This document shows, piece by piece, positions 1 through 4,685 of a stretch of DNA of 5,276 bases (position 1 is its first letter; every line of letters begins with the position of its first letter). This stretch comes from an uncultured Peptococcaceae bacterium (lineage in GTDB: Bacteria > Bacillota > Peptococcia > Peptococcales > Peptococcaceae). The translations under genes and the position numbers were made by a program. The notes under the pieces are model-generated. The model saw only the letters and a program-made list of their open reading frames with translations, was not told the DNA's origin and searched no databases. The DNA lies in assembly GCA_958451915.1 (NCBI GenBank), contig CAUDRX010000164.1, positions 1 through 5,276 of the forward strand, given 5' to 3'.

Positions 1-387
1 GATGTCTATTCAGCGGAGGCGCTGGAAACGATCTATGATTATTACATGCAGGAAGAAGAGAAGAGAGGCCTTCTGGAAAAGATCCGTCAGGTGGTCATCC
101 CCGAAGAAGAGCAGGTCTTCACTTCTGCTGAAATCCGAATGATCTGGCAAGAGTATGAGGACCGGCGGGCTTTTCAGGAACAATGCCGCTGGGATTTTTC
201 CGTTTCCTATCGCGCAACGCACAGGATGGAAGGCAAGAACATCAGGCAGCAAATGGAAGAAGTGGATGAAGCCTTTGCCGCTTACGGACGCAGTGAGATC
301 CGTGCCCAGTATGAGATCTTTGAACTTGCCAATGGCTGCTGTCTGGTGCGCCGGAAACGTCCGGCAGACTGGGATGACGCAGAGTAG
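1..387 (+). CDS. 3' end of an unrecognised hypothetical protein (partial)
   Basis: The frame is open from the first base of the window to a TAG at 385-387, giving 128 residues of a C-terminal portion. I do not recognise the family. The ATG at 46 is probably not the start: the frame continues upstream of it to the window edge, and the nearest purine-rich stretch (GCGGAGGCG, about 12-20) is too far away. The visible protein is soluble and highly charged. It is rich in Glu, Arg and Gln and mostly predicted-helix-like, with the aromatic stretch WDFSVSYRATHR in the middle, a Cys-Cys pair in NGCCLVRRKRP near the end and an acidic tail (DWDDAE). There is no membrane segment and no signal peptide in the visible part. 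A strong terminator follows 22 bases later, so this gene ends its own transcription unit and is unlikely to be co-transcribed with proA. Coding status is supported by the uninterrupted frame, the composition and the terminator position. Function is unknown. Confidence 0.7.
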   Translation, partial: DVYSAEALETIYDYYMQEEEKRGLLEKIRQVVIPEEEQVFTSAEIRMIWQEYEDRRAFQEQCRWDFSVSYRATHRMEGKNIRQQMEEVDEAFAAYGRSEIRAQYEIFELANGCCLVRRKRPADWDDAE

Positions 388-409
388 AGCAGAATGTGAC
401 AGTGATGCA

Positions 410-436
410 GGGCTTGCCATCGGCAAGTCCTTTTTT
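410..436 (+). terminator. Intrinsic terminator after the upstream gene
   Basis: A 9-bp stem, GGGCTTGCC (410-418) with GGCAAGTCC (422-430), contains one G-T wobble and closes a 3-base ATC loop. Six T residues follow at 431-436. It lies 22 bases after the stop of the upstream gene and about 80 bases before proA, so it separates the two. Confidence 0.85.
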
Positions 437-470
437 ATTGGAGCAGGATGTTTCACGATGCAGGGTTTTG

Positions 471-479
471 TGGTACTAT
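471..479 (+). promoter_or_regulatory. Candidate extended -10 element for proA
   Basis: TGGTACTAT fits an extended -10 (TG, one base, then TACTAT, four of six matches to TATAAT). It sits between the upstream terminator and proA, the only place a proA promoter could be if the terminator works. No convincing -35 lies 16-18 bases upstream (TTTCAC at 451-456 is poor), which extended -10 promoters can tolerate. Transcription would begin near 486, leaving a leader of about 30 bases. Confidence 0.3.
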
Positions 480-503
480 GGGAGCATATCTATCGTGCGA
501 CCA

Positions 504-517
504 AAGGAGGTCTCCTT
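504..517 (+). promoter_or_regulatory. proA ribosome binding site inside a perfect inverted repeat
   Basis: The Shine-Dalgarno AAAGGAGG (503-510) lies 7 bases before the ATG at 518 and settles the proA start. The 14 bases 504-517 read AAGGAG-GT-CTCCTT, a perfect inverted repeat. As RNA it could fold as a 5-bp hairpin with a GGUC loop that hides the binding site. The stem is short and may be only marginally stable. Confidence 0.8.
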
Positions 518-1795
518 ATGAACATTCGAGAAGAAGCCCGCAAGATGAAGCAGACAGCGCCGTCCCTGGCGGCAACATCGAACACGACGCGCAATGCAGC
601 GCTCGAGGCGATCGCGGTGGCGCTGGAAGCCGAACAGGCAGCAATCTTTGCGGCAAATGCCGAGGATCTGGCGGCGGCAGATGCCAACGGCGTGACTGGT
701 GCTACGAGAAAACGCCTGCGTTTTGATGAAGGCAAGCTGCGTGACTGTATCGCTGGCCTGCGCCAGCTCGAGACACTGAAAGACCCGCTCAATAAGATCA
801 CGCTGGCCCGCGAACTTGATGCAGGGCTTCGGCTCTATCGGACCACAGTACCGATCGGTGTCATCGGTGTGATCTTTGAAGCGCGCCCGGATGCATTGGT
901 GCAGATCGCATCCCTCTGTGTAAAGAGCGGCAACTGCGCGATCCTGAAAGGCGGCAGGGAGACAGCAAACACCAACCGTGTGCTCTTTGACCTCATCAAA
1001 GACGCCGTTGTCCGCGCCGGTTTGCCGGAAAACTGCCTCCTGCAGGCAGAAGCCCACAGTGAGATCGATGAACTTCTGGCCTGCGATCAGGATGTGGATC
1101 TTCTGATCCCGCGCGGCTCGAACAAGTTTGTCCGCTATATCATGGAAAACACCAGGATCCCGGTGATGGGCCATTCTTCAGGCATCTGTCACATCTATGC
1201 AGACAAGGCCTGCGATCAGGAAAAGGCTGTTCCGATCATCGTTGATGCCAAGACCCAATACGCAGCGGCCTGCAACGCCGTCGAGACGCTGCTCGTGGAT
1301 CGGGCCATCGCGCCGGTCTTCCTGCCAAAAGCAGAGAAGGCGCTTAAAGCGGCAGGGGTGACCCTGCGCGGGACTGCAGAAGCGGCAGCGATCGTGCCAA
1401 TGGAAGTCATGACAGAGGAAGACTTTGCCACCGAATATGGCGATCTCATCCTTTCCGTGAAGCTTGTCGATGGGGTGGAAGAAGCGATCAGCCATATCAA
1501 TGCCTTTGGATCCCATCACACCGACGCCATCCTTACTGAAGATCACGAGACAGCAGCGCAGTTCCTGCAGATGGTCGACAGCGCAGGGGTCTACCACAAT
1601 TGCTCGACGCGCTTTGCAGATGGCTTCCGTTATGGTTTTGGCGCCGAAGTCGGTATTTCCACAGGTAAGATCCATGCCCGCGGACCGGTCGGCCTGGAAG
1701 GCCTGGTGACTTATAAATACAAGCTCTTTGGTGAAGGGCAGATCGTTGGCGACTATGCCAGCGGCAAAAAACAGTTCCATCACAGAGATTTCTGA
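518..1795 (+). CDS. proA: Glutamate-5-semialdehyde dehydrogenase (gamma-glutamyl phosphate reductase)
   Basis: ProA performs the second step of proline synthesis from glutamate in the cytoplasm, the NADPH-dependent reduction of gamma-glutamyl phosphate to glutamate-5-semialdehyde. The protein is 425 residues, close to the usual 410-420, and appears complete. It has the aldehyde dehydrogenase-like fold typical of the family. The region around VPIGVIGVIFEARPD (111-125) and the NCAILKGG stretch (139-146) fit the cofactor domain. QYAAACNAVETLLV (247-260) holds the expected catalytic cysteine, Cys252. VGISTGKIHARGPVGLEG (378-395) is the ProA family signature, and the C-terminus continues with the typical TYKYKLFGEG...GDY. 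The ATG at 518 is chosen because a strong ribosome binding site precedes it; the same frame is open further upstream, but that stretch overlaps the previous gene and its terminator. proB (glutamate 5-kinase), often the immediate neighbour, is not adjacent on either side here. Terminators on both sides imply a single-gene transcript. Confidence 0.97.
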   Translation: MNIREEARKMKQTAPSLAATSNTTRNAALEAIAVALEAEQAAIFAANAEDLAAADANGVTGATRKRLRFDEGKLRDCIAGLRQLETLKDPLNKITLARELDAGLRLYRTTVPIGVIGVIFEARPDALVQIASLCVKSGNCAILKGGRETANTNRVLFDLIKDAVVRAGLPENCLLQAEAHSEIDELLACDQDVDLLIPRGSNKFVRYIMENTRIPVMGHSSGICHIYADKACDQEKAVPIIVDAKTQYAAACNAVETLLVDRAIAPVFLPKAEKALKAAGVTLRGTAEAAAIVPMEVMTEEDFATEYGDLILSVKLVDGVEEAISHINAFGSHHTDAILTEDHETAAQFLQMVDSAGVYHNCSTRFADGFRYGFGAEVGISTGKIHARGPVGLEGLVTYKYKLFGEGQIVGDYASGKKQFHHRDF

Positions 1796-1820
1796 GCACC
1801 TGACAAAAGAGCGCATCACA

Positions 1821-1846
1821 GGTCGGGCAGACGCCCGGCCTTTTTT
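1821..1846 (+). terminator. Intrinsic terminator after proA
   Basis: An 8-bp GC-rich stem, GGTCGGGC (1821-1828) with GCCCGGCC (1833-1840), contains one T-G wobble, has an AGAC loop and is followed by six T residues (1841-1846). It begins 25 bases after the proA stop. The next gene starts only 29 bases after the T run. Confidence 0.88.
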
Positions 1847-1847
1847 C

Positions 1848-1853
1848 TATCAT
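1848..1853 (+). promoter_or_regulatory. Candidate -10 element for the araC-type gene
   Basis: TATCAT matches TATAAT at five of six positions and directly follows the T run of the proA terminator. The -35 position would fall inside the terminator hairpin and shows no match to TTGACA. If used, transcription would start around 1860 with a leader of roughly 16 bases that just includes the ribosome binding site. A -10 without a good -35 would suit an activator-dependent or weak promoter. Read-through from proA is the alternative. Confidence 0.22.
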
Positions 1854-1861
1854 GAGAGCAG

Positions 1862-1868
1862 AAGGAGG
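1862..1868 (+). promoter_or_regulatory. Ribosome binding site fixing the regulator start
   Basis: AAGGAGG is a near-ideal Shine-Dalgarno 7 bases before the ATG at 1876. An in-frame ATG at 1852 lies upstream of this site with only the terminator T run before it, so 1876 is the likely start. Confidence 0.85.
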
Positions 1869-1875
1869 GAGAAGC

Positions 1876-2733
1876 ATGGCATGGAGTGAAAGCATCGCAG
1901 CCGCTGTGCGCTACATCGAAGATCATCTGCTGGAGCCGCTGGAGATCGGCGAGATCGCCCGCGCGGCCGCCCTGTCGCCGTTTCATTTCCAGCGCGGTTT
2001 CGCTATGCTCTGCGGCATGAGTGTCGGTGAGTACATCCGCAAGCGTCGTCTGTCGCAGGCCGGACTGGCGGTGCTCGCAAGCGATCGGTCGATCATCGAC
2101 ATCGCGCTGGATGCCGGTTACGATTCTCCGGATGGCTTCACAAAAGCCTTCACCCGCTTCCATGGCATCACTCCGACCGCACTGCGCAAGAACGGCGGCA
2201 CGGTCGTCTCCTTCGCGCCGCTCGTGCTCAAACTCTCAATGGAAGGTGGAAGAAACATGGAATATCGCATCGAAAAGAAAGAGGCATTCACCGTGCTCTG
2301 TCGCGCGCAAACGTTCAGCTATGAGGAAGGACCCGCCAGGGTGCCGGACTTCTGGTGGGAACATTTTGCCACAGGCGGCAGCGCAGTCGTGCGCGGTCTC
2401 TATGGTATCAATATCGACGCCGACATGGCAGGCGAACGCTTCGATTACCTCATCGCTGATCCCTATGACCCGGCAGTTGGTATTCCCGAAGGTTTTGTGA
2501 CCCGTACCATTCCGGCGCACACCTGGGCGGTGTTCCCTTGCCGGGGTAAAATGGCCGAGGCCATGCACACCGTCAATAAGCAGATCTTTTCCGAATGGCT
2601 CCCGTCCAATGACATCTATGATATCGCCAGCGGCATCAACGTTGAACGCTACGACGATGCCGCGAAGTACCCCGAAGGCATCTATGACACCAGCTACTAC
2701 AGCGAAGTGTGGGTGCCGGTCAGAAAAAAATAA
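1876..2733 (+). CDS. AraC-family transcriptional regulator with GyrI-like effector-binding domain
   Basis: This is a 285-residue cytoplasmic DNA-binding regulator. Residues about 8-105 form the two helix-turn-helix motifs of the AraC/XylS family. The first is around LEIGEIARAAALSPFHFQRGF (22-42). The second is around IIDIALDAGYDSPDGFTKAF (73-92), followed by the usual FTRFHGITPTALRK. A short linker leads into residues about 128-285, which resemble the GyrI-like (AraC_E_bind) domain, including PAHTWAVFPCRGKM (213-226) and the C-terminal SEVWVPVRKK. Glu277 sits where BmrR-type and Rob-like relatives carry a ligand-facing acidic residue; that alignment is by eye. The order, DNA-binding domain first and ligand domain second, is that of Rob and many Bacillota regulators near transporters. 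The ligand and targets cannot be read from the sequence. Neighbours are proA upstream and an NhaC-type antiporter downstream, each separated by a terminator. An in-frame Met128 with its own ribosome-binding-like sequence starts exactly at the second domain. Confidence 0.92.
   Translation: MAWSESIAAAVRYIEDHLLEPLEIGEIARAAALSPFHFQRGFAMLCGMSVGEYIRKRRLSQAGLAVLASDRSIIDIALDAGYDSPDGFTKAFTRFHGITPTALRKNGGTVVSFAPLVLKLSMEGGRNMEYRIEKKEAFTVLCRAQTFSYEEGPARVPDFWWEHFATGGSAVVRGLYGINIDADMAGERFDYLIADPYDPAVGIPEGFVTRTIPAHTWAVFPCRGKMAEAMHTVNKQIFSEWLPSNDIYDIASGINVERYDDAAKYPEGIYDTSYYSEVWVPVRKK
2243..2259 (+). promoter_or_regulatory. Possible internal translation start for a standalone GyrI-like domain
   Basis: AAGGTGG (2243-2249) matches the ideal Shine-Dalgarno AAGGAGG at six of seven bases and stands 7 bases before an in-frame ATG at 2257-2259, codon 128 of the regulator. 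Initiation there would give a 158-residue protein made of the ligand-binding domain alone. The same bases also encode part of the linker (MEGGRNM), so the match could be incidental. Confidence 0.25.
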
Positions 2734-2742
2734 GACTTCATC

Positions 2743-2772
2743 AAAGCGCAGCGCTGATGCTGCGCTTTTTTT
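2743..2772 (+). terminator. Intrinsic terminator after the AraC-type gene
   Basis: A perfect 10-bp stem, AAAGCGCAGC (2743-2752) with GCTGCGCTTT (2759-2768), has a 6-base loop, and the T run covers 2766-2772. It starts 10 bases after the stop codon. It should isolate the regulator from the antiporter gene. Confidence 0.9.
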
Positions 2773-2799
2773 GTTCCGGCACAGTGGGCAGGATATGAT
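2771..2799 (+). promoter_or_regulatory. Candidate upstream promoter (P1) for the antiporter gene
   Basis: TTGTTC (2771-2776) and TATGAT (2794-2799) are 17 bases apart. They match three of six and five of six positions of the sigma-70/sigma-A consensus, with the important TTG of the -35 present. The -35 overlaps the end of the preceding terminator T run. Transcription would start near 2806 and give a leader of about 107 bases containing the inverted repeat at 2831-2877. Confidence 0.4.
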
Positions 2800-2827
2800 A
2801 GGATTTTCTTATGAGTGTGAAAGAAGG

Positions 2828-2856
2828 TGGAAAATTGTGTGTACTGGGTGTAAAAT
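2828..2856 (+). promoter_or_regulatory. Candidate proximal promoter (P2) for the antiporter gene
   Basis: TGGAAA (2828-2833) and TAAAAT (2851-2856) are 17 bases apart and match four of six and five of six consensus positions. The leader would be about 50 bases. It competes with the more distal P1 as the real start, and both could be used. Confidence 0.38.
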
Positions 2857-2877
2857 ATGAAATATGTATGCAATTTT
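2831..2877 (+). repeat. Inverted repeat with an inner tandem heptamer in the antiporter leader
   Basis: AAAATTG (2831-2837) and CAATTTT (2871-2877) are perfect inverted copies. With four G-U pairs the RNA stem can extend to 13 bp (2831-2843 with 2865-2877) around a 21-base loop. Starting in the loop is a tandem direct repeat AAATATG at 2853-2859 and 2860-2866, whose second copy runs into the stem. A further short inverted pair, ATGCA (2868-2872) and TGCAT (2879-2883), overlaps the right arm and could form a competing small hairpin. AT-rich DNA produces such patterns easily. Confidence 0.4.
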
Positions 2878-2896
2878 ATGCATTAGAAACTTAGCT

Positions 2897-2903
2897 TAGG
2901 GGG
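2897..2903 (+). promoter_or_regulatory. Ribosome binding site of the antiporter gene
   Basis: TAGGGGG precedes the ATG at 2913 by 9 bases. It is a G-rich variant of AGGAGG, unlike the canonical sites of proA and the regulator but like that of the symporter gene downstream. It supports 2913 as the start. Confidence 0.65.
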
Positions 2904-2912
2904 TTTAGCGGT

Positions 2913-4538
2913 ATGTCAACATCGAAAAAGAAGTTTGGCATTGGCACCATCATCGTCCTGGCGGCGTTGGTCGTTGTGCTCTTGGTGGCCGCTTTCACGA
3001 CGACAGCCGAATCGGTGCAGGAGACGTTCTGGTCTCTGGTGCCTCCGATCGTGGCGATCGCCTTGGCATTGGTCACCAAAGAAGTGTATAGTTCATTGTT
3101 TATCGGGGTCTTGACCGGGGGGCTTTTGTACTCCGGTTTCAGTTTTGAGGGAACGATCAATCATGTGTATTCGGAAGGGATCGTGGCAGTCCTCTCTGAC
3201 CCATACAACGTTGGTATCATCATCTTTTTGGTCATTCTCGGGATCATCGTTTCTCTCATGAACAAATCCGGCGCATCTGCGGCATTTGGCCGCTGGGCGC
3301 AGACGAAGATCAAGAACCGTGTCGGTGCCCAGCTGGCGACGATTGGGCTGGGGGTGCTGATCTTTATCGATGACTATTTCAACTGTCTCACCGTCGGCAG
3401 CGTGATGCGTCCTGTCACGGATAAGTTCCAGATCTCCCGCGCCAAGCTCGCCTATCTGATCGACTCGACAGCGGCGCCAGTCTGCATCATCGCGCCGATC
3501 TCTTCCTGGGCAGCGGCAGTCTCGGGCTTTGTGCCTGGGGAAGAGAATGGGATCGCTCTTTTCATCCAGTGCATCCCATTCAACTTCTACGCGCTCTTCA
3601 CGATCGCATTCATCATCCTGCTCTCTGTGCTGCATGCAGATTATGGCCCAATGGAACTGCATGAGCTCAATGCGATCAAAGGCGATCTTTATACCACCAG
3701 CGAACGTCCTTATGAAGGTTTCGAAGGCGATGTGAAAGAAGACGGCGGTCATCTCGTCGATATGCTCCTGCCTGTCATCGTGCTCATTATCTGCTGTGTT
3801 GTCGGCATGATCTGGAGCGGCGGCTTCTTTGCCGGCACAGGCTTTGTTGATTCTTTCTCCAACTCGGATGCTTCTGTCGGTCTGGCAGTCGGTTCCTTCT
3901 TCGCGCTGATCTTTATGCTGATCTTCTATATGGCACGCCGCGTGCTCACTTTTACAGAATTTATGGATTGTGTGCCAAAAGGCTTTGAAGCCATGATCGC
4001 ACCGATCCTCATCCTGACTTTCGCCTGGAGCCTCAAGGCGATGACCGACAGCATGGGTGCTTCCACTTATGTTGCAGGCATCATCGAAGGTTCTGCTGGT
4101 GCGCTGGTCAACTTCCTGCCAATGATCATCTTCCTCATCGGCTGCGGTCTCGCTTTTGCGACCGGTACCAGCTGGGGGACTTTCGGGATCCTCATCCCGA
4201 TCGTTGTTGCGGCTTTCCAGGAGACCGACCCACAGCTCATGATCATCTCCATGAGTGCCTGCATGGCTGGTGCGGTCTGCGGGGACCATTGCTCGCCGAT
4301 CTCTGATACGACCATCATGGCTTCTGCCGGTGCACAGTGCTTCCATCTGAACCACGTTAACACCCAGCTTCCATATGCGATCACCGTCGCTGCGATCTCT
4401 GCTGTGACTTTTGTTGTTGCCGGCTTCACCCGTAATATGTTCATATGCTGGATCGTTGGTGCCATCCTCCTTGTTGGCACGCTGATGGTCGCCAAGAAGC
4501 ATGAGCAGAAAAAGTATGGCGCTGAATGGTCAGCCTGA
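2913..4538 (+). CDS. NhaC-family Na+/H+ antiporter
   Basis: This is a 541-residue inner-membrane transporter of the NhaC family (Na_H_antiporter domain). Members usually exchange cytoplasmic Na+ for external H+, though relatives carry malate/lactate or lysine, so the substrate is inferred. The N-terminus has a short KKK-containing tail, then a hydrophobic helix (about 10-28). Many further hydrophobic segments follow, including about 44-75, 100-116, 140-154, 180-202, 220-240, 284-302, 322-340, 360-372, 400-434, 445-456, 486-505 and 510-526. Family hallmarks are FIDDYFNCLTVGSVMRPVTD (151-170, paired acidic residues), the LIDSTAAPVCIIAPISSW stretch (182-199), FATGTSWGTFGILIPI (415-430) and GDHCSPISDTT (457-467). 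A hydrophilic loop (about 241-280) begins HADYGPMELHE, where relatives have a similar GPM-containing loop. The length is somewhat greater than the roughly 460 residues of classical NhaC but usual for this larger subgroup. It has its own leader and terminator, so it is probably a single-gene unit. A Na+-coupled symporter follows. Confidence 0.93.
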   Translation: MSTSKKKFGIGTIIVLAALVVVLLVAAFTTTAESVQETFWSLVPPIVAIALALVTKEVYSSLFIGVLTGGLLYSGFSFEGTINHVYSEGIVAVLSDPYNVGIIIFLVILGIIVSLMNKSGASAAFGRWAQTKIKNRVGAQLATIGLGVLIFIDDYFNCLTVGSVMRPVTDKFQISRAKLAYLIDSTAAPVCIIAPISSWAAAVSGFVPGEENGIALFIQCIPFNFYALFTIAFIILLSVLHADYGPMELHELNAIKGDLYTTSERPYEGFEGDVKEDGGHLVDMLLPVIVLIICCVVGMIWSGGFFAGTGFVDSFSNSDASVGLAVGSFFALIFMLIFYMARRVLTFTEFMDCVPKGFEAMIAPILILTFAWSLKAMTDSMGASTYVAGIIEGSAGALVNFLPMIIFLIGCGLAFATGTSWGTFGILIPIVVAAFQETDPQLMIISMSACMAGAVCGDHCSPISDTTIMASAGAQCFHLNHVNTQLPYAITVAAISAVTFVVAGFTRNMFICWIVGAILLVGTLMVAKKHEQKKYGAEWSA

Positions 4539-4564
4539 CCGTTCCTTTCTTAACAGTTTGTAGA

Positions 4565-4598
4565 GAAAACCCGGACGACGGAACGCCTCCGGGTTTTC
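4565..4598 (+). terminator. Intrinsic terminator after the antiporter gene
   Basis: A perfect 11-bp stem, GAAAACCCGGA (4565-4575) with TCCGGGTTTTC (4588-4598), has a 12-base loop. The T run is only four residues and is paired with the four A residues of the other arm, so the element is symmetrical and could act in both directions. No convergent gene needs it on the other strand. Confidence 0.82.
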
Positions 4599-4607
4599 GC
4601 ATGTTTG

Positions 4608-4636
4608 CTGACTATTTCCGAGCGCCCGCATATGAT
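4608..4636 (+). promoter_or_regulatory. Candidate promoter of the symporter gene
   Basis: CTGACT (4608-4613) and TATGAT (4631-4636) are 17 bases apart and match four of six and five of six consensus positions. Transcription would start near 4643, leaving about 43 bases of leader. It lies just after the antiporter terminator, as expected for an independent unit. Confidence 0.5.
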
Positions 4637-4647
4637 ATCGGCGGGTG
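4623..4647 (+). promoter_or_regulatory. Operator-like inverted repeat around the symporter -10
   Basis: CGCCCGC (4623-4629) and GCGGGTG (4641-4647) are inverted copies, with 6 of 7 positions complementary and one G-T. They are separated by 11 bases that hold the TATGAT element and a GATATC palindrome. The left arm lies upstream of the predicted transcription start, so an RNA hairpin cannot form from this promoter; a protein-binding site is the more natural reading. Confidence 0.35.
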
Positions 4648-4668
4648 GGGAATGGTGATAAATATTCA

Positions 4669-4674
4669 AGGGGG
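4669..4674 (+). promoter_or_regulatory. Ribosome binding site of the symporter gene
   Basis: AGGGGG ends 11 bases before the ATG at 4686. Spacing is a little long and the sequence is the same G-rich variant used by the antiporter gene. No other in-frame start codon nearby has a better site. Confidence 0.55.
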
Positions 4675-4685
4675 AATCTACTGAT

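Noticed and set aside
155..517. An N-terminal extension of proA by 121 codons
   Set aside because: It would overlap the upstream gene and run through its terminator. The 425-residue form has normal length and a strong ribosome binding site.
476..1174. Minus-strand open frames across proA (also 490-801, 1178-1819)
   Set aside because: They are antisense to a full-length, motif-complete proA and have no recognisable family features or ribosome sites.
1728..1756. TTGGTG-N17-GACTAT inside the proA 3' end as a promoter for the regulator
   Set aside because: Only three of six matches in each box, within coding sequence; not better than background.
1852..1875. ATG at 1852 as the start of the AraC-type regulator
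   Set aside because: No ribosome binding site precedes it, only the terminator T run. The AAGGAGG at 1862-1868 clearly serves the ATG at 1876.
2724..2730. Run of seven A residues at the end of the regulator gene as a slippage or phase-variation tract
   Set aside because: It directly abuts the stop codon, so slippage would change only the last residues; it is short and encodes the common Lys-Lys end.
2242..2832. A 10-base repeat GAAGGTGGAA at 2242-2251 and 2823-2832
   Set aside because: Roughly a dozen chance 10-base repeats are expected in a window of this size; both copies are just purine-rich.
3093..4502. A 469-codon open frame on the minus strand inside the antiporter gene
   Set aside because: Its product is an improbable mixture rich in Asp, His, Arg and Glu, as expected when a hydrophobic membrane protein is read in reverse complement. 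The + strand frame has all the family motifs and a ribosome binding site.
4540..4585. Pairing of CGTTCC (4540-4545) with GGAACG (4580-4585) in the terminator loop as an antiterminator
   Set aside because: Only 6 bp, at the end of a gene with nothing downstream in the same unit to attenuate; likely chance.
4656..4664. TGATAAATA as an extended -10 for the symporter gene
   Set aside because: Three of six matches, and the transcript would begin at or after the ribosome binding site at 4669-4674.
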